Origin: Gymnorhina tibicen
Lineage: Eukaryota > Chordata > Aves > Passeriformes > Artamidae
Assembly (NCBI GenBank): GCA_013399875.1
Contig: VXAZ01001836.1
Span: forward strand, 1,240,001-1,304,000
Length of the DNA: 64,000 bases
Reading direction: 5' to 3'
The notes beneath the pieces were generated by a model. That model was not told the DNA's origin and ran no database searches. It saw only the letters and a list, made by a program, of their open reading frames with translations. Of this stretch, positions 1 through 11,700 are shown in pieces. A program made the translations under genes and the position numbers. Numbering within the stretch: position 1 is the stretch's first letter; the number at the start of each line of letters is the position of its first letter.

Positions 1-2740
1 GATCCGTGAGGAAGAGGACACCCTGGAGTTCGACATGGTGGGCATCGACGCCGCTATCGCCAATGCCTTCCGCCGCATCCTGCTCGCCGAGGTACCGCCG
101 CTCCGGGGGTGCTCACCTGGGGGTGCCGGCCTCAGGCTAGCTTGACAGGGAGCGGGGAACGGTCAGCCTGGTGTCGGCCCTTGCGGACAGCTGCGGGGTT
201 TGGAAGAGAAGCACACGTTCCGCACGTGTGGCAGGAGCCCAGAGAGAACTAGGGCTTTAGCAGCATGGGCGATACTGCCTGCCGCTCTAAGGGATGCGGT
301 TGGTAGTGTCTGCGGGTCAGCCTTTTCGACACAGTTGTGGTTGCCAGCCTAACAGAAGCCACATAATGCTGCCAAGTACTAAAAGGCTGAGGATGCCCCA
401 AAGCCCTTTCTCCTGCCCTTCACCTCCTAAAATTGATTGTCAAAAAAATGGGCATGGAAGTAGATGGAGCGCAAGGGTATATTGCATAGCCTGATTTGGC
501 AGAAATACCACTGAAAATAGTCTGCATGGCAGTTATTTGTACGAGAGGAGGGACACTTGAGCTGGAAAATCTCTTGGCATGTAGTTCAACTATTGTCTTG
601 GGCTGACTTGATCTTGTCTCCCTGAGGTGCCAACGATGGCTGTAGAGAAGGTCTTTGTGTACAACAACACATCCATTGTGCAGGATGAAATTCTGGCTCA
701 TCGGTTGGGCCTCATCCCTATCCGAGCTGACCCTCGTCTCTTCGAGTACAGAAACCAAGGTGAGACTCTTGGATAGAATAGAAATATTGAAGGTTTCCCT
801 CAAAGTAGGAAATCATGGTCATGTAAACTGAGCAGAAGTGTAATTTCACGTGCTTCTTCCCAGGAGATCAAGAAGGCACAGAAATTGATACTCTGCAGTT
901 TCAGCTGAAAATCAAATGCAAACGGAACCCTCAGGCTGCCAAGGAATCATCTGATCCTGATGAACTATATTTCAATCACAAGGGTGAGATTTCTCCTAAA
1001 AATAGGTACTTTTTTTCCCTTTTTTTTTGGTTTTGGAAGACAGGATTTGGGCTGTTCTCTCAGCCCTGTGTGCTCACAGGGAGAGAGTTGATTCCGTTCT
1101 GCTAAACTTACTTTCTGCTGTCTCTGTACAGGTGAGTGACCTGCTTTGAGGCAGCAGCTGGCTGATGCTTGTGGCTTCTCTTTGCAGTGTACAGTAAACA
1201 CATGACATGGGTGCCCTTGGGGAATCAGACAGACCTCTTTCCAGATGCTGACTTCCGACCTGTTCACGATGACATCCTCATTGCACTGTTGCGACCTGGA
1301 CAGGAAATAGATGTGCTTATGCACTGTGTCAAGGGCATAGGTGAGTTGTGGCTCCCGGGGCAGCAGGACAAGCAATGTGAGTGCTTGGACTAGGGCACTG
1401 CTGTATGATGGGGAGAGGTAGAGAACTGGCTTTTCCCCTGGAACTTTAGGCCCCAGCATCCTTGTTCCCTGAGGCCTACTCTCATCCTTAACTCTTAACT
1501 TTTCATACAGGTAAGGATCATGCCAAGTTTTCTCCTGTGGCCACAGCCAGCTATCGACTGCTTCCTGACATTACTCTCCTGCAGCCTATTGAGGATGAGG
1601 CAGCTGAGACGTTGCAGAAGTGCTTTTCCCCTGGAGTCATTGAGATCCAGAATATCAATGGTACTTTTTTCCTGCCTTGTTCCTTGCAAGCTTTAGAAGA
1701 GACTAATTTGAGATTAGAGCCAAACTTTGTAGAGACAAAACTACATTGTGATGTTGCCTTGCTGATCAGTGGTTCATGCTCTTCTGAGCCTGGTTTTATG
1801 GATGAGTGGCTGCCCCGTGCAGATGTGTTGGGTGATGAACTGGGATGTCCCTGAAATGCTAAGGCGTTGGATACCTGTCCACAGAGCTCTGCAGCTGCTG
1901 ACTGCTACTTCCAGTGCTGTTCAGTTGTAACACTGAAGGTAGTGAGCTTGTTCTTTCCAGCAGCTGAGTGTGGAGGAGACTTCTTGTGTCCTTCGAGGGG
2001 TGCATGCAGGCTTTGTGTTTGGGTTAGTTCTGCCAGGTTGGAGTTTCATGTTGGGTATATGCTAACTGTTTTTATTGGTGGCTTCCCTGCCTTTCGTGAT
2101 GGGGAAGTGCCTTTTTGAGGGGTAAGCACCTGCTGTGACCATAAGGCACCACCTGCTGCAATTTGCCCATCTCATTTCATCTTCTTCCCTTTAGGAAAAA
2201 AGGTGGCGAGAGTAGCCAACGCACGGTTGGACACATTCAGCAGAGAAGTTTTCCGTCATGAGGGTCTGAAAAACCTTGTGCGCCTGGCAAGAGTACGGAA
2301 CCATTACATCTGTAAGTGCCCCGTTTTCCAGAGTCCTGCCGTGGTTTGTGTGAACAAGCAGAGACTGGCCAGCATGTGTGGCTGGGTCTGTGCCTCTCCC
2401 CACCCTCAGCGTCAGCATCCATACATTCAGAATCCAGTGGGTAACTACTTGCTTTGGGATTGAATCTGTTGGTGCTTCCTGCTGGCAAATGTAGCTGCTT
2501 CTCTGGCTGCGAAGATCTAGCTCGTTGCAGTGAGGTGTAAGGGAAGGCGAGGGATGGAAGCCTGGAGCAAGGTGCAGGCTGAGGCTGCCTCGTGGCTGTG
2601 CTGACTTTTGTCTCTGTGCAGTTTCAGTGGAGTCGACTGGTATCTTGCCTCCAGATGTGCTGGTGAGTGAAGCCATCAAGATCCTGATGGGAAAGTGTCA
2701 GCGCTTCCTCAATGAGCTGGACTCTGTGCCTATGGAGTGA
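1..2740 (+). CDS. POLR1C: POLR1C (RPAC1), RNA polymerase I and III shared subunit, 5'-truncated
   Basis: RPAC1 is the alpha-like subunit (RPB3 counterpart) that pairs with POLR1D and nucleates assembly of RNA polymerases I and III in the nucleus. Seven coding exons are visible: 1-91, 627-759, 864-983, 1188-1340, 1511-1660, 2195-2311 and 2622-2740 (TGA 2738-2740). All junctions are GT-AG and the frame runs through them, giving about 293 residues; human RPAC1 has 346, so roughly the first 55 lie left of the window. Seen: the alpha-type dimerisation segment [21 protein letters not shown] in exon 1 (positions 29-91), then [27 protein letters not shown] and the C-terminal [18 protein letters not shown]. 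Its end faces the end of XPO5. Nothing looks broken. Identity is very secure; the only uncertainty is the missing 5' part and whether the first exon begins before base 1. Confidence 0.97.
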
Positions 2741-2945
2741 CCAGGCTGTAGCTGGGAAAGCAGATACCTGCACTGCTCTTCTGGGCTTCCTGCACCTGCC
2801 TGGAGAGAGGATTCCTCTTCCATAGGCAGGAGACTTGATAGGGGCTTGCGCCAAGAGTCCAAGGACCATCTCTTTGGATTTTTCTGTTGGTAATGAACTT
2901 CAGTGAGGAGATGCACTAAAATAAAGGCTTTTTTCTTAAAGCTGT
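2741..2945 (+). other. POLR1C: POLR1C 3' UTR
   Basis: The stretch runs from the POLR1C stop codon to just past a canonical AATAAA at 2920-2925. It is about 200 bases long and holds no other recognisable element. The exact cleavage site is inferred from the usual 10-30 base spacing. Confidence 0.75.
2920..2925 (+). terminator. POLR1C polyadenylation signal
   Basis: AATAAA lies 180 bases after the POLR1C stop codon on the coding strand, and a T-rich run follows directly. Confidence 0.75.
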
Positions 2946-3191
2946 CTCCTGTGCATTCACAACTGTGAAACCGTAATACATGGAGAAGGAAGTGGCAGCA
3001 GGTCTAAAGATGAGTAACACCATTTATTTTAGATGGAGCGAGGAGTGAAGAGGACTGATAGGGCAGTGTAGTAAAGCACTTCACAGCAGTTTAGTGAGAT
3101 TTAACGAGGTGGTATCAGAAAACAGCTGTTTTGCTGGTGTTTCAGACCAGCTCTGGGATAATTAATATGGTAGAGAAAAGGCTGTACTGTC

Positions 3192-3515
3192 AGAGGACTG
3201 GAATACCTCTCCTAGGAAGAAATTGAGAGAGCTGGGATTGTTCAGCCTGGAGAACAAGAAAGCTCCAGGGAGACCTTATTCGGGCCTTTCAGTATATAAA
3301 GGGGGCATGGAGACAGACTTTACCAGGGTCTGTAGTGACAGGCTGAGGGGCAACAGTTCTGAGCTGGAAGAAGATAGACTTAGATTGAACATTAGACATT
3401 TTTTATCATGAGGGTGGAGATGTCACAGGCTGCCCGGAGTTGTGAATGCCCCATCCCTGGAAGTGTCCAAGGCCAGGTTGGATGGGGCGTTAAGCAACGT
3501 GGTTGAGTGTTAAAA
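3192..3515 (+). mobile_element. CR1-type LINE fragment, sense orientation, truncated
   Basis: The sequence follows the conserved 3' part of avian CR1 retrotransposons. Recognisable segments in the right order are the GAGCTGGGATTGTTCAGCCT-like block near 3230-3248, the AGGGAGACCTTATT block near 3270, the TGTAGTGACAGG block near 3331, and GCCCCATCCCTGGAAGTGT then AAGGCCAGGTTGGATGGGGC near 3448-3488. These blocks are known features of CR1 ends. It is diverged, has internal gaps, and lacks the terminal octamer microsatellite, so it is an old dead fragment. The boundaries are approximate. It is the main support for an avian or reptilian genome. Confidence 0.9.
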
Positions 3516-3765
3516 GTGAAAATGTCTGGGAGTATCGGTGTGTCCCAGTTGCTTAAGTCAACCCACACTGTAGTGCTACTTTAGTGTAGCAAGTAAGTAG
3601 AGACAAAGTACTGTGTCCCTGGGGTAGAATTACTTGCAGTGTAAACACTCTTTGTAAGGTGAAAGTGCTTTAGGGAGGAGACACACTTGGCATCCTGGCT
3701 CCAACCCCAAACTGTTCCATGCCATGCTGCAGGCATATGCTGCATGTGTATATCACACGTTATCA

Positions 3766-3791
3766 ATATACATATATATATATATATACAC
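3766..3791. repeat. TA-rich dinucleotide microsatellite
   Basis: An alternating AT/TA tract of about 26 bases with one interrupting C. A similar shorter tract lies at about 5050-5072 inside the inferred XPO5 3' UTR. Confidence 0.85.
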
Positions 3792-4149
3792 TTCTCTGCG
3801 CTATTGTTTCACATGCTTATGGGACATACCCTGGAATAGCCTAAGGGTTTTGCTTTGACAACACATACCCCTCAAGCTGTAAGCTGGGAGCTAGAATTAA
3901 TATAAAATAGCAGTAACTGATACATAAATACTTTAAAAATGCAATTTCCCCCCTCACCTAATTAAACTATGTAGTCTGGAATGGTTCATCCCCTCCCTGA
4001 CAGTGTACTGACCAACAGCAAAGGTGCCCCCTTTTTGGTAGCTGGAATAAGGAATGCTGAGAAATCTCTAGGTAGGCAGTCTGGCCAGACCAGAGGCCTC
4101 AGATCTTACTGAAAGAGAAAGAAGAATAAAAATGAAACATGACACCATG

Positions 4150-5704
4150 TGTATGAAACTGGAATAGCTTTACTGACATTCAGGTGTAACACAACCAGTT
4201 CAGAGACAGCTTCGGATTTAAACATTCCTACAAAAAAGGTTTAAAATCCATTTTACAAAAACCCCTTGTGTCTAGCATGAAGTCACAGAATGTTAAAAAT
4301 ATCACAACACAATAAATACACCCAGCCTTTGCTAGAGCCAGGAGCCATGTTAGCTCAGACATTAAAAAAGTCTGAGGCTAGGAAGAAAGTGAAGGGTGCT
4401 GGTGGAACAGCAGGAGCAGGAGGGTGAGCGGATGCCCAAGGCCTACTCTTCCTATCTGCACTCCCACGCCGCCCCACCCCAGTCTTTTTGTCCAGTCTGT
4501 CCATGTGGAAACACCACTTCTCCACCTACCACAGTTTATTACTTGTTCTGTCTCCTGGATGGCAAAACTGCCAGCTAGCTCTGGACAGACCCTCCCAGCT
4601 CCTGTGCTAACACTAGGATAGATTGTGTGAACTATCTGTCATGTAAGAAGAACCAGCTTTGCAGACTGGAGTGGCTTCCTAAGAGTCCCACCTCATCTAA
4701 AACCCAGTTTCTGACCTGGCTCCCCACTGTAAACTGCAGTATAAAGCCCACCCCTCCTGCCCCACCATGCAATTCTCTGAGAAGTACCAGACTGGGTAAA
4801 AACGGGCTACTGTCACCTCCACTGCCACAGGGCAAGGAGATCCCTTTTGGATTGCAGGTGCTTCATGTATTGGTCCAGATTTATTTACCCTGTGCTGGCC
4901 AAGTACTAGTCTACAGGGCATGGTCAAATTAAAAAAAATAAAATAAAAATAATCTGTCCTGCTCCCCCTGAGAGATGTCCAAGAAAGGCTGGCACAAAGT
5001 AAAAGCCTTCCATTTGGCTCTGGGTAGAACAAGCTGTATGATCATATCTATACATATATATGTATATATATGACAGTGTCTGCCTCTTTCTAGAGAGCAG
5101 TTGCACCTTAGAAAGGCTGATCTCACAGGAGATCCTAGAGCACTGCTAGGCTTCCTGGCACACAGCCCTCAGCCCAAGGCTCAGCATCCTGGAGGGAAAC
5201 GGATTCAGCAGAATACCAGTCCACTAGGGACAAGTGCTGATAAGCATGACAGGAGTGTCCGATGCGTTCCCTACAAAGCCTGGCTACTAGCACCCAGAGG
5301 AAGATTAGGGTAGCCCCTTTTCACACGGCACACTACTCTGCCTTTTGCATTAATCCTAAACCCCAAGGGATGAAGAGGTGGAGCAAGAGTGACCCGAGGC
5401 TACAAGATGATCAGGCTTTACCCTAAAGAGGTCTATGGACTCAGCTCCCACCTTGCAGAGAAGCAGAGGTCTAAAGATGCTCATCCAGTGGAGGGGAAGG
5501 AGTCAGGGGAAAAGCTTAATATTGACTGGTTCAAATGCCACCGCAGGCCCCATCCCAGTGTATGGAAGAGAAGGGGACAGGACCCATAAGGGGCTTTATT
5601 CAGACGAACGCTTGTGGAGGTGGTGACAAGGAGAATCTAATGTGCTTACTATGAGGAGAGACAAAATACAAGGTAGGGGAGGAGATGGTTGCAGCATCCC
5701 AGGC
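4150..5704 (-). other. XPO5: Inferred XPO5 3' UTR
   Basis: Reading on the minus strand from the XPO5 stop at 5705-5707, there is no convincing coding sequence. The closest plausible end is an AGTAAA variant signal at 4169-4174 (TTTACT on the plus strand). A UTR of about 1.5 kb is similar to what I recall for human XPO5. Other TTTATT hexamers on the plus strand, for example near 4531 and 4877, would give shorter forms. The extent is inferred, not shown. Confidence 0.5.
4169..4174 (-). terminator. Candidate XPO5 polyadenylation signal (AGTAAA variant)
   Basis: The plus strand TTTACT reads AGTAAA on the XPO5 strand, a common non-canonical signal. It was chosen because no AATAAA for this strand occurs between it and the POLR1C end except one near 3022. 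RNA evidence would be needed to choose between them. Confidence 0.4.
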
Positions 5705-8700
5705 TCAGGGTTCAAAGAGTACACTGAAGCCCTCTCCGTCCTCATTTTCTAGCACATCTGTCTCCAATGATGGCTTCACTTTTTTGAAGAGAGATGGAAG
5801 GTTCCGGATATGAACCTCCTTGCGGAACTGCTCCCCGATGGGCTTCTGCAGAGGACAGACAGGCAGGCATCAGTCATTACTGTCTTCATACCCCCACTCA
5901 GCTCAGGGGCAGCTTGCCTGCACGTCAGAGGCACACCCCAGGTTCTGAGCAATCCCTAGGCCCAGACCCTGTAGTTGCATTTTGAGGAATTTCAGGCCTG
6001 ACCTTTCCCAAGTGCCAGGGCACTGTGGTAACCACCAGAATACCAGCTCCCTGGCTCCTAATTCAAGGTTCCACAACCACCATCCTCACAGAGGAGAGAG
6101 ATTCAATCAAACATTTTAACACCGTTTCCCCGGGCAGCCTTGTGCAAGGTACCCACTGCCTCTTGGTGAGAGGCCATTGCTGGAGGGGCTGCTCAGTCCA
6201 TGCTGCCAGCCCTGCTGGACCTCCAGGGTGAAGAGAGACAGAACAAACACTAAGAACAAGCTGCAACAGCCTCCTGGCTGGGAAGGGGGGTGGTTGGTGA
6301 GGGGCAGGCAGGCTGGCCACCCCATCACTTCTGCAGCGTACAGATGTGAAATTTTCCTCCAGGATATCACTTACCCCAATGCAACCTGAGATGAGGCGCT
6401 TGAAGTGATCCTTCCGGCGCTTGTCTGCCACTTTCTGCAGTGTTGGGTTGAGAAGCTTTGAATCAAACTGCTCCAAAGAGTCCAGCTGGATGTCTGGGAT
6501 CTGCTCCATCACTGCCTTCAGCTCAGCATAGCGAGGGCGCTGGAGGGAGAAGTATGATTAACACAGCTCTGCTAGAGGAACTGCCTTGCCCTCCTTGGGG
6601 GCCATTAGCTCCTCTGTCCCTACCCACTGGGCATGGGATTAGTTTCACCATTCCCCTCACATTTCTCAACCTCACATTTGGATGAAGAACAGAATTTCTC
6701 ACCAAGGCCTCGTAGATCTGGAAAGCCAGGTGGACAAGAGCTGCCATGCAGCCATCGTGCTGCCCATGTACCTGTAAGCCCTTCAGCACACTTGTGAAAA
6801 ACCAGGACACAGCATCGGGAAGGAGGTTTCCTGGAAGCACCTGGGGAAGAGGCACTGTCAGCACTGAAGCAAGATACTGGTACATAACCACCTTTCTGCA
6901 ATAGCTTGCTTCTCCTGAGGGAGAAGGTGCCCAGGGCTGAAGCAGCCATGCTTCTCACAACAATCAGAGCTTCCTCTTCCAACCCTGCCAGAACTAATCC
7001 CTTCTTCCTCCCAGAGGTACCTGTTTGAGCAATGGCCAACAAAGCTGTGTTGTGGTTCTTTGGCAGGACAAGGTGTCCTTCCAGGAGAGGGATGTGTAGG
7101 CAGTGATCAGCACTGCAGTGCAAACATCCTGAAAAGGAGTCAGAGAGGAAAACCAGTCAGAGGAGCTATTTCCTACTTCCAGCATTCAAACCTGATGGGA
7201 GCCAAGAAGCAATCCAGAGAATCTGCAGGAGCTTCTGAGAATCCTGCATCTCACTGTTGCTCCAGCGGAAGGTGTTCACCCAGTGTGCAGCATCATAACC
7301 ATGAGAGACCCATGTTAAGTTAGGAAAGGCCCTGGAGCACTCATGGACTCCCCTCAGCTGCTACTCCCAAGTCACTCCAAAAGTTTCTACAAGAGCTTCT
7401 GAGGCATCCACAGCAGATAGTTCAGAAATATCGGGATAAAAGTACTCTGCACAGTGGGTGGTACTAGCACTGTGGCTCCTGTACCTGTAAAATCCTGTGG
7501 ATTTTACAGAAAAAAAAAGCTGGATGAAGTTCTTCCTCACGAAGACTGGAGCCCAGGATGAAGGCAGAGCCAGGCAGGACCCTGGGGGCTGAATGTCCAG
7601 GGCGTCTTCCCCAGAATGGCTGAAGCTCTGTAGCTGCATTTTATACTGGATCCCAACCCTCATCTGCTTTGTGGCTTCTGCAAGGCCCTTCCAAGCCATG
7701 CATGTTCCCAAGAGGTGATTCTCACATGGGGAATGCTCCAGCAGCCTACATCTCTGTAGCAATATTTGGCTGCAAAGCAGACAAGCATGACAAAGAGTAC
7801 AGAGAAAGGATGGCGGCAGTAAGAGCACATACTCTTACCTCTTGCTTCATTAGACACTTGCCGAGCTCAGTAAGCTCTGCGTTGGCAGGGGGAGTCACCT
7901 CTGTGGCCATTGCCTCATCATCTGCAGAGGAAAGGCAGCACTGTGAACACGGCCTCTCAAGGACTGAGGGGGACACAGGCAGGCTGCAAGAACTAAGCTG
8001 GGAGCCAGGAGACAGCACACAGAATCAGTGTCCTGGCACAGCTTACCCAGAACATCTCTTTTCAAGCAAAAAGCACCCACCCTTTGTAGGGCAGGAAGGG
8101 CACGCAACTGGCTACCTTCAGCTCTTGGGAAACTGTGCACATCCCCCTCTTCTCCTCAGCCCACTTCTCAGAACCTTAAGAACCAGCTGCTCCAACATGC
8201 CACCTGTGAACCCTACAGCACATTAGTTTTCAGGCTAGACTGGGTTTTTCTGTGGCCCCCACACATGCTGGGCTTCTTACCAAACCTATACCCCTCACAC
8301 AGAACTTCCAACATCAGCCCAGCCTCCCCCTCAAGAACCAGGCAGGAAAAGTGCTTGTGTACACCAAGGGCAGGAAAGGCAAAGGTAGGCATTTACTCAC
8401 CATCTCCATCTACAGCAGCAGTAGTGTTCTGTTCAACACCTTTCTTAGAAACACAGCAAACAGCTGCAAAAACAGTTGCAGGTCAAAGGAGCAGAAAAGG
8501 GAAGATGCTACTGTAGAACATGCAGAGATTATCCTACAGACTCTGATAAGTTCACAGCTGCTTCAAGCTCCCCCAGCTCTTACAGAGAATCTGAAGAATC
8601 AGAAAGCCCAGTATAAAAGCCCAATACTGCACTAACTGGAAGGCTCTAACACCCCACCCATGTCACTTTCCTACAGTGGAACCTGCTGCACAGTGGCTGC

Positions 8701-11700
8701 TTCAAACTACTGAGAACCAGGAATATGTAAAACCATCTGAAGCCCATAAGCCAAGAAGACCATTTTGCTTTTGATTTAAAGCAAAAAGGCTAATCAAGAA
8801 AGGAGATAGAAAATTGAGATCTGTAATCTCTATGTGGAATCAATTTCCCCAGCCTCCCTGCACAAAGCCACACTGACAAAAAAATGATGTCAGAGAAGGG
8901 GAACACAAGGGAGACTTCTTTGGGGGAGGGACTCTTCCCTTATGTCTGGTTAGAGACATGGCAATTGCCAGCAACAAAATTGTTCTATGCTTGGCTTGTC
9001 CACAAATCCACGTCCCATACTGGGTTCCAAAGCACAGAATGGGAGAACCCAATTCCCTGTAGGATTCCTACAGGAACAGTGCCAAAACCACAGAGCCCTA
9101 AAAGCTAACAAAAGGAAGAAACTCTCTTCTGAAGGTTTTAAATTCTCTCTTACTAGGTTTTTAGCTAAGATTTTGGCAAGGCTGTCTCACACCTGCTTTC
9201 TCAGGGTTATGTTAAATGCTACTGACTGTTGCAATTAAGTTTTACTGCACACTGAGAATTCCTGTTATCCTCTCCAGGGAAAACTTCCCAAATATCTCAG
9301 ACTTAGCCTGATTTCACTTACTGGCGAGATCCATGACTTCTCGAGTCAGCAGCCTGACCAGCTGTTCCTCAAGCATCTCCTGAGACTCAGGGTTGTCATC
9401 TGCAGCATCATCCTCACTGAGGAGAACAGGTTTTAGTTTGAAGGGAGCCAATGTCTTCAAGTACCCCCTCCGCCCAAACACAGGGAATGAGTCACCAGTG
9501 TGTTTACCAGCCCTTGCTGGCAAGGCTGTTCCTGGGCAAAGGGCCACGTAAAAGACCAAACCTCCCTCCCATTCCCCATGTCCCCCTTCATACCAAGGGA
9601 TGGAAGCTTACCAGAGCATGCTTCGCTGGTTAATCACCTGCCATTTCTGGGACAACCTCTGTTCAAGACAAAAGGAAAGGTTCAATCTGGATACAATGCA
9701 AGGAGACCCAAGCAATAGCTGCTGGCAGAAGCAAAAGAGATTTAAACACAGCTCTCATGCCAAGATCCATTTTGAATGGCAGGAGAACGGCTACCAAGTG
9801 TGCTGGAATGAGCTATCAGGAAAATGAGAGGATAAAAGGAAAAAAAAACCAAACCAAACTCCAAAATTCTCAGGGCTGCAGGTTGAGGAGTTCATGTCTG
9901 CAGGTTTGAATTCACAGCAAGGGCTGCTGTGCAACAGCCAGGGTTCAACGCACCTCAAAAGCCCCCCCTAAACATCATCAAAATCATTAAGCATCAAGGC
10001 CCTTGTCTCTGCTGGCTCTGTAGAGACAGACATTCCCACATCCACATGTTGCTGCCAGCTGCTACAGGGGGTCAGGGTGGTCAAGGAACCGGCATCAAAC
10101 AAGCTGTTTTCTTACCATGTGCAGATAGGTAAAGAGTGGTCCCAGCATGGGGCAGACAAGGGTTTCGTAGTATTCTGAGGGGCAGGAAAGTACCAAGGGC
10201 TTCACAAACACACCTGCACAGACCAGTTAAGGAAGAGATCCAACACATAAGGCCAGCTGCTAGGGAGGCTGCAGCACAGTGCCCAAGCCAGCCCATTCCA
10301 CCGGGAGGCCAAGGGACAGGCACCTGGAAGCCCACCTTCTCACAGCCCTGAATTAACAAGTGGCATCCCTATACAGCAAGAACACGAGTTATTCAGCTCT
10401 TTCCCCTGGCAGTTCAGCTGAGAAAGCTAAGGGTGCTTAGCACCCACTTCCTAGCTGTGAGACTGAATGTCCAGCCTTGGAAAGTAGGTTGGGAAACCCA
10501 CATGATCTTCCAGAGAAGCACATCCTAATGTCAAGCTCCTCACTATTCAAGTCCCCTTGCCCCTCAGAAGGCACTACTGACCTCTCACAGTGCCTTCAGA
10601 ACCACACAAATCCCCTCCATTTCTTCTGACCCCATGCACTGCTGTTTCTGCTCATGTCCTCCTAGGCTCACACATCATCCACACCAGGTGTATCCCTGTT
10701 TGTTTACCTCCTCAGTCACCCTTCTTTGTCTTGGCCATACTGAAAACAATGCAGGATTTCAATTTATGTGTTCAGAGCCTCCCTGAGACAGTGATGGAAG
10801 GATACGGAGCATGGGACGCAGTCTGTAATCAGGAATGTTGTTGAGGTTGTTGAAAGCAGAGCTGAGGAGCTGGGTGGCAAGACCCTCAACAGTGTAGAAA
10901 TCCTGTTGCATGGAAGGGCCTGCATTTCCCAGGATGTGAAAACTTCCAACAAAAAACAAGTTAGTTACAAGTCTGCCAGATAACAAGTACCATGTTGCTG
11001 CTCTGCAAAGGCTACAAGTACTATCATCTTGAGATTACATAGTTGTCACATTCCTTAACAAATACTATAGAGGAATTTTAGCACAGTATCTCTTTTTTTT
11101 CTGGGATACCTGCAGAGGGACAATGAATTAAGCATTTAAGTACTACAGGTTACTTTCAAGTATTTCACTGAATATAGGCCACCACTGCAGCTTGTACTTG
11201 GATATTACAGGACACAGCTCACATCAGAAGTCTAACTCTAAAGGAAGTCAGGACCCCACAATAACCTACTGCTCCGGCTGTGCAATGCTGGATTGTGGTG
11301 AGAGATTTGGTGCTCTTACCAGTTGTCGTAGAGGGTACAAAAGAAGCCCTGCATCCTTTCTAAGACTGTTTTGTAAACAGGAGAGTCATAAAGCTCCAAC
11401 AAAGGCTGAGGGAGACCTGTTGGAAGGAATAAGCTTCAGTTACAATAATGCGAGAGCATGGTGCACCTTCAGAGCATGCTGGGCAGGCGCCAGCCAGCTT
11501 GACGGCAGCAAGGGAAGCTCTTGGCAAGAGCCACATGGGAAGAGGTGCAGCAACCCTGGGGCAGAAACCCCCCTTAGAGGTCAGCCAAGTTCAGGTTGGT
11601 TGCACCATGAGCAGAGGTGTTTCCACTGAGGTTGTTGCAGCTGCCTCATTTCTCCAAAGTAGAACTTACTTGAGCTATCAGAACCCAGTCAGCAGCAAAG

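Larger units (their letters stand above)
2946..4149. other. Intergenic spacer between POLR1C and XPO5 3' ends
   Basis: This tail-to-tail spacer of about 1.2 kb has no coding potential that I can support. It holds the CR1 fragment and the TA-rich microsatellite listed separately. The rest is unremarkable AT-leaning sequence. Confidence 0.6.
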